Source of the DNA: Diphasiastrum complanatum
Taxonomy: Eukaryota; Streptophyta; Lycopodiopsida; Lycopodiales; Lycopodiaceae
Length of the DNA stretch: 64,000 nucleotides
Reading direction: 5' to 3'
NCBI GenBank assembly: GCA_029204225.1
Contig: CM055092.1
Coordinates: 46,193,486 to 46,257,485 of the forward strand
Shown here: in pieces, positions 10,826 through 22,700 of the stretch
Numbering within the stretch: the stretch's first letter is position 1
Layout of the letters: every line of letters starts with the position of its first letter
Notes under the pieces: generated by a model
Database searches by the model: none
The model's input: only the letters and a program-made list of their open reading frames with translations
What the model was told of the DNA's origin: nothing
Position numbers and translations under genes: made by a program

Positions 10826-11799
10826 TTAGTATCAGAGCTCCAACAGTGGTATCAGAGCGCAAAGCTCTCCAAGCCACATCATCCAACAATGGTATTAGAG
10901 CCTACAGTAAAATACAGGACTGTTGAATCTTGAAGCTCAACAATGACAAGAAGAAGTAGCTAGATTAGTAATCCCATAAAGTCAACACGAAGCAGATTGT
11001 TGCAGACGACAAAGAGTATGAAGCCTTCATGGTGAACCATCACCATGTCAAACAATCAGAGGAATGGTTTCTCGTCTGGAGCAACGTAGCACATGACAAG
11101 CCATCAAGAATGGTTCATCAATTATTTGTCCTAGGGCACCAAGAAACTCATTCACCTTGAAGACAGTAGCTCAGACATAATTGAAGGTGAAGGTACTATC
11201 AGATTGAATTTTCAGAATGGAATGGCAAAATTGATACCGAATGTATTGTATGTCCCGAACTTGACGACAAACCTTTTCCTCGGTCAGTCGAATTACAGAT
11301 TTAGGACATAGGGAGCAGGAGAATTCTTGCACTCGAAAAGAGACAAGGATATTTCTATACGCTTAGTCATTGTAATTTTAAAACTGATCATGCTTTAAGT
11401 AGTTCATCATTTATCAATAAAGAATTGACTTGGCATTATAGACTTGGTCAACTTAATCATATATTGATAGATGACATGTCTAGACATTCTTTGGTTCGAG
11501 ATTTAGACTATAAAATTGGCGACCTTTCTGTTTGCCAAAGTTGTATCATAGGAAAACGGACAAGAAGGCCATTTAAGTCGAATCAAGAACACATATCTAA
11601 ATATTTGCTAGACATTGTACATACTAATATATGTTGCCTAATGCAAACACCATCAATGCTTGGTGCAAAATTCTTTATTACTTTTATAGATGACTATTCT
11701 AAAAGAACTGTTGTATATTTTCTGAAGCACAAATTTGAAGCTTTCGAATTCTTACCATTTAGACATTCACAACATACTCTTGGTTGGATGAGGAGTTGA
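10826..11799 (+). mobile_element. Ty1/copia fragment: primer site, protease, start of integrase
   Basis: A primer-binding site (TGGTATCAGAGC, 10847-10858) is flanked by two similar sequences. Further on comes a broken protease: SGAT, a stop, then HMTSHQEWF, followed by EGEGTIRLNF and LYVPNLTTNL. The frame at 11425-11799 is a GAG-pre-integrase domain (WHYRLGQLNH, VCQSCIIGKRTRRPF) and the start of integrase (FFITFIDDYSKRTVVYFLK). Gag is missing and the element breaks off near 11770. Stops in the protease show that it is dead. Confidence 0.82.
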
Positions 11800-11865
11800 T
11801 GGATTGAGGTGTGATTACTAAAACGTGAATATTGAAACACGAATATTCTGAAATTTGATAGTGAT

Positions 11866-12020
11866 ACCGTGAATATTGATTGTGAAACTATGAACATTGA
11901 TCGTGAAACTGTGAATACAGATTGTGAAACTATGAATACTGATCGTTATACTCTGAATACTAATCGTGAAACTTTGAATATTGATTGTGAAATTCTGAAT
12001 ACTTTGATTGTGACATGTTT
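11866..12020. repeat. 21-bp minisatellite, about 7 diverged units
   Basis: Units such as GAATATTGATTGTGAAACTAT follow one another with variants GAACATTGATCGTGAAACTGT and GAATACTAATCGTGAAACTTT. The array begins close to where the Copia fragment ends and fades into AT-rich DNA that still shows scattered TGTGAAT words to about 12300. Confidence 0.85.
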
Positions 12021-13583
12021 TTAATAGTGCAATTGTGAATAAAAAATGTCGACTTTTTAAATACTGAAATTGTGAATATTCAATCGCAAATAATAAATCA
12101 TGATTTTTTTTTCTATATCGAATGTGAATCTCATTTGTTATATCGAATCATAAAATCACCGAATTAGATATTTGTGGTTACTCTCATAATTATTTATGAT
12201 GAAATTTGTTAATACAAATTGTAATATTGCGAGTATTTAATTGCATAAATTGTGACCACTTTTGTGAATTTAATCGTGAAATTGAGAATTTTAAAATTAT
12301 CACTACTTTCATCAAATCATACATAGTAAATTGTGGTATTCGTTTTTTGCAATTCTGAACGTGCATCGTGAAATCGTAAATATTATATTGCCAAATTTAG
12401 TATTACTTTTGTGAACATTATTATAAATTTTTTTTATTTAGTTGTAAAACTACAAGCACTTACTAATAAAACTTTTTTCGTAACTTTTGAAAACTGATTG
12501 CAATAATTAAAAATCTACTATATTAAAAATTATGCATAATATTGTGACTTGATTATGAGATTGGACATGATAAATATTCAATTATAATTATAATAATAAT
12601 TATCTATAAAGTTAGAAAATGATTACATAATTTTCATCCATAAACTATCTTTGACATTTCCTAACACCTCTCTCCAATTTCTTTCTTTACATTGCATCCT
12701 TGCATCTAATCTATAGGCGATTTGCTTTGTTGCATTTCACTACCTCGTGTAATAACTCCCATTTCAATCAAATCGACATTATACTAAGCTTCTCATGTTA
12801 CACAGTCATTCACAAACTCACTGCTCAGTGAAATCACATTTGAACAACCATCTTAAAAAAATAACACAACAATCACATTATAATCCATCATGGATTATGT
12901 TAATCAATACAACAAAATAATAATAATCAACAAATCTTATTAGATCGTTGTAACATATGTCTATTTCAAAACTTACAACAAACTAATATCAAATTTTAAT
13001 TATACAATACAAACATTTGGAAGATCATTGACATATTTCAAAACCAAAACATAAATCCATTGCATAAAATAAATTTTCACACATTTTTAAATTTTATTTT
13101 CAAATTTTATTCTCATATTACGTTGCAAATGCCTTTTCATAATGCTAAACTTGTAGGATTCACATAAAGTAAAAATAGTACATTATGACATGACAAGACC
13201 TTTGTGGTATGATACGACATTGTTCTTGTTGGATTTTTGCTTTGCTTTATGTAAAGTATTTCAATTCGCCTTATGACTTTTATACCTTTTACATGCATTC
13301 CTTTGTACTCTTGATGGGCTAGAAGTTTTTTTCTTTTGGAATAGAGAGAGTGTGACAACCTTTGGAACAGAGAACGAGGGTGAGGGCAATAACCATGACA
13401 AGGGCCGAGTGAAAAGAGGAAGAGATTCTCCAAAAATGGAATTAGCTTAGTAAAAGCCTAGGAGCTTGCTTACCCAATATTGCATGCTTACCCAATATTG
13501 CACATAGATAAAAGGAGGCAATAATCACTTTCATTCATAGATCCATACATTGATTTTACATGTAAAAAAAGTTGGATAGAGAT
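12021..13583. other. AT-rich spacer upstream of bL35m
   Basis: No supportable gene; the minus-strand frame at 13137-13433 has no recognisable domain. A small direct repeat (GCTTACCCAATATTGCA twice, near 13468-13502) lies about 100 bp before the bL35m start. The segment just upstream of 13584 should hold that gene's promoter. Confidence 0.5.
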
Positions 13584-13705
13584 ATGCCACAGCTGTGGCG
13601 TCTTCGCGCAGCTCTGCGCTGTGGCTCCCTCATTTCTCACTCCGCTCCGCTTTCTATTTCCTCATCTGCGGGCCGCACTCGCGGATGGCACTCTTGGTCT
13701 CATTT

Positions 13706-13737
<32 letters not shown>

Positions 13738-16700
13738 GCGGAATTCACCTAGGCCTTAGAGGCCCTATCTTGGAGCCGACAAATGTTGTACCCATTTGGG
13801 TTGGTTTTAGGTTGGATTGGAGATGGCCTCCTGCCTCGTCCTTGCAGGTACTGTTTTTATTTAAATCTGTCAGTTTTGGGAATGTGGTCTTATGGATTGT
13901 ATTCTCTCTCTTCTTAGACAATGCAGTGCCTAGATTATGGAGCATCTTTATGCTGTTGCAGAAACATAGAATCAATCTTCATGCTCAAGCTACTTGTTTC
14001 GTCTAACCACAGTCTATCTGAAGAGAAAAGATCATATAAAAATAGATGATAAGATGTTTCGCAATGTCAAATCACAAGAATGTAGAAACCTACAATTTGC
14101 TCAAGACCATGAAAGTTCTAACTGGAAGCATCTTAGAGCGTGGTCCACGTATTATTTGTTGGAGAACCTTGACATTGGACATACTACTTAATGTCACAGT
14201 CATAGGGCTGTTTGTAAGAGATTGTCATGTATAGAGAACATTTTACTTCTGTCTGTAAGTCCCTGATGCGTGGTTGACTTTGATTCTGGTTTTTAGAATA
14301 GCAATCGTATTCCGATCTTACCCGTGGAAACACTGGAATAACGATGCTCCAGCCAAGAGACTTTTTACATGGGATAGCTTTGGTGCTCTAATCTTTTTGC
14401 AGTTCGCTAGATGCCGCATTGCTCTATGAAATATATTCCCACATGTGGTGAATCGAGGTGTCATGCTTGAGTGGGCTCGTCCACTCAAGTTCGATTTTCT
14501 ATGATCCCTTGGGTTGATAATATCAAGAAGCAGTGTGTAGCGCTATATGTTTTAGAAGCATTGACACATAGAGAAGATTAGCTCCAAATGGTTGTGAAAA
14601 GTGTTTTATTGATTCAACTCAATGGAAAGATTCATTCACTTATGCACTCATTCACTCATTCATTTGATTATGCCTTGGTATTAAAGCACTTTCTAGGAAT
14701 AGGTTGAGAATGAGCTTTAGCTGGCAGGAGGCTTAACTCTACTTCCAACAGATTTGACATTTGGTTCATCTTTATTTATGCTATTTATAACCAAAGGGGA
14801 TGCATATTCATGAAAGTTTTATAGCTAGATTTTCAATAGATGGTTTCTCTATGAATGGCAAGGAAAGATCTTGTTGATCTCAATCATTGATATTCCAACT
14901 ATTGAGTATTTACTCAGTACTTACAATGTGTTGGGCCCGTACTACATATGGCTTGTCTTCCAATGATTCATCATTTGTGGCTGAATAATGTTTGTTGTTG
15001 CACACATTGGATAAAGAACAAGGTGCATCTATAATTTCAAGTTAATTGAGCATAATTGACCCTAACCCTGGCAGCTCTCTTTCATGATCTAGTACATTAA
15101 GTATCTTCCAATTGTCATTGAATAAGCAAGAGCACATTTCGTAATCTATTCCACATTTGTAACAGTTCATATTATTTTATTTGAGGCATGTTTTCCTCCA
15201 TTATCTTTGGTTTCAAGGAGAGGTCTATATTTTTATACTTATTTGAGTCTATTCTTGATATGTTCTTTAGGAAAGTGTTTCATGCTTATAGTAATCAATC
15301 AATACCATCTTTTGAAACATATGCACTTATTTACTTAATTGAAAAATTGTTACACTACCATGCATGCCCATGGTATTGCATTTTCCAGGTGAAGCAGTGC
15401 CGCACCTTTGCAACGAAACTGAAGAAGCCCAAGATTAAGCCTTACTCGTTAGTATCATTTTTTGGCATGTGATTTTACTTTTCAAAGCATAATTGACATT
15501 AATATTGTGCCTACCTATATGGACTTATCATAGATGAGGGTATAAATCTTGTGATGAGTTTAATTTTGACATTAGATCTTATAAGTGGCGTTTCAAGTTA
15601 CTTGCGAATGGATTATACAAACGTTGGAGGTCTGGGAAGCGCCATAATGCTCATTCAAAGGTTGGTCTCTATGGATACTTCAAAACTAAATTGTGTTTTT
15701 TTCTTGATATGGTAGTTCATCATTCAAAGTGCAATTTTTGTCTCACTACTGCGTTGTTCATTTGCGCAATTTGTATGAATAATTCTACTTGAATATTTCT
15801 GCTGCTAACTATTGCGTTTTCGTTCCTACACGCCTACGCTCAAAGCCTCGAGCTTCTGCTGCCGGTCATCCCCACGTTTTACGACATGGTATTAGAGCGG
15901 GCATTTCAGTAATATGCATTTCTACTGCGGATTATTAGTCTTGTTTCTATCAAGACGTCTTTCTAGCAAACGCGCAGCCAACAGTATTCCGACAATCATT
16001 GTTTCTACCAACGATCTCGTTCAACCAGAATGGATCCATCATCAAGTTCATCTCTCATTGACAAACTCGATGGAGATAACTACCATCTCTGAAAATTCAA
16101 GATGAAAATTATACTTCTAGCCAAAGAACTGTGGGACATCGTTGATGGCACAAAGCTCAAACTAGAAGGTGATGCAAATCAGCCACATACGTGCTGCTCA
16201 GACTGCTAGGGATGCATGGGACATCCTAGCAACTCTCTACGACATCAGAGACGTTACTTCCAAGCTTCATCTGAAAAATTCTTCACCCTCAGAATGTCTG
16301 ATGCAGATAGTGTTTCGAGTCACCTCAACACTTTCAAAAATCTTATGGAGCAGATGACTGCAGCTGGCTCAGTCATAGAAGATTCCGATGCACTCATGAC
16401 TTTATTATCGAGTCTACCTGAAGCCTACAAAAATTGGATAATGGCGATTTCTACCCAGGAGCACCTCACTCTATCAAGAGTAATTTCGCTGCTCCTACAA
16501 GAGGAGATCACAAGATCAACATCCTCCTCAGGCTCAGGATCGGATCCTCAAGCTCTGTATTCAAAAAATCAGAAGTTTAGATCCAAGAGATCTACAAAGT
16601 TAGGCTATACTGACAAGAAGAGCAACATGCAGTCTGGACCAAATTTTGGTTCAGGATCGAATTAAAGCTCTTCATCATTCCAACCAGGGCAAAAACTTTT

Positions 16701-19700
16701 CTGTAGATACTGTAAGAGGACTGCCGAACTTTGAAATACAACAACGAAAAGAAGAAGCAGTTCTAACAACAAGCACGTAGTGCTACAACCAGTCACTCAA
16801 ATCAGCAACAAGAACAAGAAGAAGATGAAACAACTTTCATGACCAAAGTCGGAGAACAACATGATATCGATTTCTGGTATCTAGATTCCGGAGCAACTCA
16901 ACACATGACTCACCATCGCGACTGGTTCAAAGACTATAAGTCATTCTCCCACTCTCGAGTTGTGCAACTTGGAGACAACTCATCACATTCAATCGAAGGT
17001 GAAGGAACAATTAGAGTTGAATTCAAGGGAGGTGAGGTCAAGTTGCTGTCCAACGTTCTCCACGTTCCAAATCTGACCAAGAATCTGCTCTCAGTTAGCA
17101 GAATCACCGATTCGGGTCGGAGAGTTGAATTCGATAGAGACGGCTGCACAATTCTTGACAAATCTTGGAAGGTTCTAGCCTACGGAAGAAGAAGCGGCTA
17201 TCTTTACAAACTCAGCCATTGCTATTCTTCTAACAGTCAAGCTCTTCACACAGCCACTTCTGAATCAACTGATATGCTGTGACATTTCAGACTTGGCCAT
17301 CTTAACTTCAATAGTATTCAGCAAATGTCAGCTCAGAGTCTAGTACAAGATCTGCCTTCAGTCAGCAAGCCAACTTCTCCATGCGAAAGCTGTATAATCA
17401 GCAAGCATGCTAGGAGTCCCTTCAGTTCAGACTCAGTTCATACATCCAAGGGCTTGCTTGACCTTGTACATAGCGACATTTGTGGCCTGATGCAAATTGC
17501 TTCCACAAGGGGAGCTCTCTATATCCTAACCTTCATCAACGACTTCTCTCGAAGGACTGCAACCTACTATATGAAGAACAAATCCGAAGCATTTAAGTTC
17601 TTCAAGCAGTTCAAGGCGTCTGCAGAAAACCAGACCCAGAGGAAGATCAAGGCTCTATGCACAGATGGAGGGGGAGAGTACATCTCCACAAAATTCAAGG
17701 AGTTCTGCAAGGCCAACGAGATACATCAACAATATACAACTAGCTACTCACCTCAGTCCAATGGTGTAGTTGAACGGAAGAATCGGACACTCATCAAAAG
17801 TGCCAAGAGCATGATGGCCCATGCCTCTCTTCCAGAGAAATTCTGGACAGAAGCTGTTACTAGAGCTGCCTATATGCAGAATCGATCCATCACCAAAGCC
17901 CTGTATGGCAAGACACCTTATGAGGTGTGGACAGGATCAAAACCATCACTCAAATATATTAGAGTATTTGGATGCATCTCTTTTGCTCAGATCCTAAAGA
18001 TCTAAGAAGAAAGCTGGATGATAAGAGCAGGAAAACGATTTTCATCGGCTATTCCCCAGCCCACAAGGCATACAAGCTCTACAATTTGGATACCGAGAAG
18101 GCATTCACCAGTAGAGATGCCATTTTCGTGGAAGACCAGTTCATCGACCACAAAGGGAAAACTGTTGATAAATCCGACCCAAAGATCGAGCAACCAGACA
18201 ATTCCGATCCAGGGATTCAACTGCAGAATATCGACGCTGACTCAGACAATGAGTCAGAACCTCAACGAGTCAACCCACATCAGAGGACCAAAGTTCAACC
18301 CAGAAGGTCGAACAGGTCCAGACAGCCTCCATCCAGATTTATAGATGATCTGGCCTGCTACTTTGTGCAGGAACCAAACACCGTTTCTGAAGCAATGTCT
18401 ACTCCTGATGCTCAGTGGAAAGCAGCGATGGACACCGAATTCGATTCTCTGATGGAGAATCAAACATGGACACTCACTGAGCTGCCAAAGGATAGAAAAC
18501 CAATCCCATGCAAATGGATATTCAAGGCGAAGTACGACGCTGAAGGAAGGCTAAATCGTTACAAGGCAAGGCTAGTCGCCAAAGGCTTTTCCCAGATTCC
18601 AGATCTGGATTATTCAAAAACCTTCAGCCCAGTTGTCAAACATGCTTCGATCCGCCTACTCCTCTCCTTTGCAGCCGCAACAGATCTTGAAGTCCACCAG
18701 ATGGATGTCCAGACCGCTTTTCTCAATGGAACCATCAAAGAGGAAATCTATATGACGTAGCCAGAGGGATACAACGACAAGCAACAACACCTTGTATGCA
18801 AAATCCACAAGGCGCTCTACGGGCTGAAACAGTCACCCAGAGCCTGGTTCCAGAAGATCAACACATTTCTGATAGAGAATGGTTTTATTCCAAACTCAGC
18901 AGACTCAAATGTCTACTTCAAGTCTATATCAGATTACTTCATCATCATCACTCTCTATGTAGATGATACTCTCTTATTCAGTAATAATCTGAATCTGATG
19001 AAGGATACAAGATGCATGTTGGCCCAGGAATACAAGATGACTGACATGGGTCCAGCCCACTATTGTCTCGGAATCCAAACCCAGCAGATTGATCTTTATC
19101 AGTCAGCAACGATATCTCAACAACGTACTGGAAAAGTATGGAATGGCCAACTGCAAACCAAGTCACTTTCCACCCGACCTTGGACTAAAGTTATCAAAGG
19201 AACAGTCTCCTCAAACTGAGGCAGAAAAGGAGGAGATGAAGCGCTACCCGTTTCAATCCATCATCGGCTCACTGATGTACGCAATGATCTACACGCGACC
19301 AGACCTTGCATATTCGATCAGTGCACTCAGCTAGTTCTTGTCAAATCCAGGCTTGACTCATTGGAAAGCACTAACAAAGGTCATGAAGTACATCCAAGCA
19401 ATGAAAACTCTCGGCATCTGCTATGGAGGCAACCACACTGCCAACATCCTTGAAGCCTACAAAGATGCGGATTGGGCAAGAGATGTCGACACCAAAAAAT
19501 CAATTTCTGGATTTGTATTTTACAACCAAGACCCAATCTCATGGAACAGCCGGAAACAGACCTCAGTTGCATTATCATCAACGGAATTCGATCACATAGC
19601 TGCCACAAATGCAACCAAAGAGGCGATTTGGCTAGGGAAAACGCTTGCAGACCTCAACCTTGCACAACCACTTCCTACAACAATCTATTGTGACAATTAA

Positions 19701-22700
19701 AGCACAATAACACTATCTCTCAATCCGAGATTTCACTCTCGAAGCAAACACATCGAAATAAGATATCATTACCTTAGAGAGAAAGTGCATAGCAAAGAAG
19801 TAGCATTGGTTTTCTGCAGAACGAACTACATGGCAGCAGATTACTTCACAAAGGCTCTATCAAAGGAGCAACATCTCAGATTTAACGATATGTTAAATCT
19901 GAAGATCAAAGTTTTTCAGGATCCACATTAAGGGGGAGTGTTAGATTTCTTATGCTCAGCCTTAAACAAATCGTTGAAGTAATGAGCATCCTGAAAACCG
20001 AAGGCGGACTACATGTTTTCGGACCTTCACATTTTTCCTTTTTTGAGATTTTTTTGCCTTAACCATTTTTTTTAGGCACCTTCGCGAAAAATGCGACACA
20101 GTGGCCAAGTGGCCAGAATGCCTTAGAAACCATTTCAAAGCACCTTCGCCTTTTTCGCCTTTTTTGCCCCTTTGCAAAAAATGCGACAAAGTGGCTAGAA
20201 TGCTTTAGAAACCATTTTAAGGCACCTTTGCCTTTTTCGGCTTTTTCCCTGCCTTTAGTCTAAGGCACCTTTGGCTTTTTTCGACTTTTTCGCCTTTTTC
20301 GCTGTCTTAAATCTAAGGGCGCCTTCAGGATTTACATACCTTAAGTCTAAGGGCACCTTCAGGATTCTCATACCTTCAGTCTAAGGGCACCTTCGGGTTT
20401 TTCGCATTTTTGCTACATTGGCAGACCGACGTCGCCAACTTATCATCAACCATAAAAACAACTGTAGAAACAAATATCCTAAGGGCGGTTACCAACTTTG
20501 TACAGATGCAAAACTGGAGTAAATGGCAGTTAAGGCATAAGATATTTTTTTCTCGACACTTGTAAATATATATATTAGCTGAATCAAGCTATGTAAGTGT
20601 GAATTGAATTCCTTTTTCAATCAGAGTTATCTGTAGCCAGCGTTATCACGCTTAGCAAGCTGAAGTTATTACTTCAAGCCATTGTACTCACTGTTGATAT
20701 TAATCAGAGTGCAATTTTTGTCTCACTATTGCGTTGTTCATTTGCACAATTTGTATGAATCATTCTACTTGAATATTTCTGCTGCTAACTGTTGCGTTTC
20801 CGTTCCTACACGCCTACGCTCAAAGCCTTGAGCTTCCGCTGCCGGTCATCCCCACGTTTTACGACACTCGCTCTCTATGGTCTGGAATCGACTTACTGTA
20901 GACTAGGATGTCATCGATAAAATTATCGACGAACCTACCCATAAAGTCTCTGAGTATGTCATTCATGAGTTTCAGGAATGTCACTGCAGCATTAGTCAGA
21001 CCAACAGGCATGACCAAGAACTCATAATGTCAAAAGTGTGCACGAAACGTGGTCTTCGATACATCAATCTCCTTGATACGGATCGGATGGTAGCCACTTT
21101 TAAGATCTATCTTGTTGAACACCTTTGCACCATGCAATGCGTCCAATAAATCATCTATTTGTGGCATAGGATACCTGTGTTTTATCGTGATCTTATTCAA
21201 GCCACGATAATATACACACATCCTAAAAGGTCCATCTTTCTTCTTCACCAACAAAATTGGCGAAGCGAAGGGTGAATAAATAGGTTTATTGTAGCCTAAT
21301 CTAAGATACTCATTGAGCATCTTCCTCACCTCTTCTTGCTCCTTGACGCTCATCGTATAGGGAGGTCGATAAACAGGTCCTTTTCTTGAAACCAGCTCAA
21401 TCCTGTGTTCTGCATTTCTACTAGGAGGTAAACCGGCTGGATTTTCTTGAACAAGAATTGACTTAAACATTTGCCTAATAGACCCATCTAAAGTTTTAAG
21501 CTCAATAGGATCCAAAGTAGATGTGGATGTTATCTTTGACGATTGCAATGCAGAATTTTTCTCTTGCCTATCAAGCTTATCTGATGTAGATTGCAACACA
21601 ATACTATGTACTTGCCTATCTACCTTTTCAGAACATACAACTTGTGATTCATCCACTAAGTCATTCACATTCAAAAAGCACAAATACAAATATTGGAAAT
21701 GTTGTTTCTTTGTTTGTAAAGCCAAAATGCGATCAATATGTGCTAATCTAGTAATCTCAAAATCCAAGGATTATGTATATGTCTATATAGTAACTGGAAG
21801 CTGCATGACTGTGCGATCCCATATCTCTGTACCCCGTCCAACATCTCGATTGTATATTGATAAGCTGAAGGTACCATGGGAAGTTTAAGCTTCTTTACCA
21901 AGATAGAATTCATAACATTGTGCGATGAACCGGTGTCAAAGAGGACCACCAGCTCGTGACCTGCCAACTATCCTCGTATCCTGATTAGTTCTTTTCCTCG
22001 TGCAGAGAGCATCAAGCTCATCAAAGGCAATCCTAGGTACTGTGTCATCCTCGTACGGTTGCATAGAGCTTTTGCTTGTTCCGTCGTGGACACTCTTGTA
22101 GAGATGCTTGTCAACCCAGGTAGTGGGACACTCTGGCGTAGTTTGAACTTGCCACCACCAATGGTCAGCAACATCCTGCAACTGATAGGTGGCTCACTTG
22201 ATGCGCCACACCTCATATGTAGATATTTGCCATAATTCAAAATAGCTCTCCCACTTGTGGAACCATTGATCCACAAAATCTGCTATATGTTGTTGTAACG
22301 TGCCTGCATAACGTGGAGGCTTCACATCCTCATCGTCAGGGTACGACACATTAGACAGTTGATAAGGAGGATGAGGAAACGAAGGTTGTGAAGCGAAAGG
22401 TACATCAACAGTTACATCCAATGGCTGTGTGCCAATTGGAGTACTTCTAGTGATCGTCGTGATAGCCTTCTCAAGGTTAGCGAGAGTACGCTCCATGGCC
22501 GATGTGCATTCTTGCACCAAATGTGGAGTCTCAGGCATAACCTCTCGAGATGCTCTTAGACTATCGCTAGGTGGAGAATGTACAGGAGACGAAGGTTGAG
22601 CAGGAGAAGGTGGCCTCATGTAAACATCTTGAGAATCCATGTTTTTTCTTTGAGAAAATAAATAGAATGCTGGTGATACACACAGATTGTTTATGCAAGG

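Larger units (their letters stand above)
15727..20866 (+). mobile_element. Near-complete Ty1/copia element in bL35m intron 3
   Basis: The element has, in Copia order, a remnant of the 5' LTR, primer-binding site, gag, protease, integrase, reverse transcriptase/RNase H, polypurine tract and full 3' LTR. The 5' LTR keeps only its last ~160 bp (15727-15886), matching 20707-20866 with few differences. It is in the same orientation as the host gene. The reading frames carry several stops and frameshifts. On the right it directly abuts a minus-strand gypsy pol fragment, so it may have inserted into that gypsy element; the left side is truncated, and no target-site duplication can be tested. Confidence 0.9.

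Noticed and set aside
11866-12020. CRISPR-like or telomere-like array
   Set aside because: The units are contiguous without spacers and diverged, the genome is a plant nuclear one, and the motif is not telomeric.
13137-13433. 98-codon minus-strand frame upstream of bL35m
   Set aside because: No recognisable domain, AT-rich context, and no splice or promoter support.
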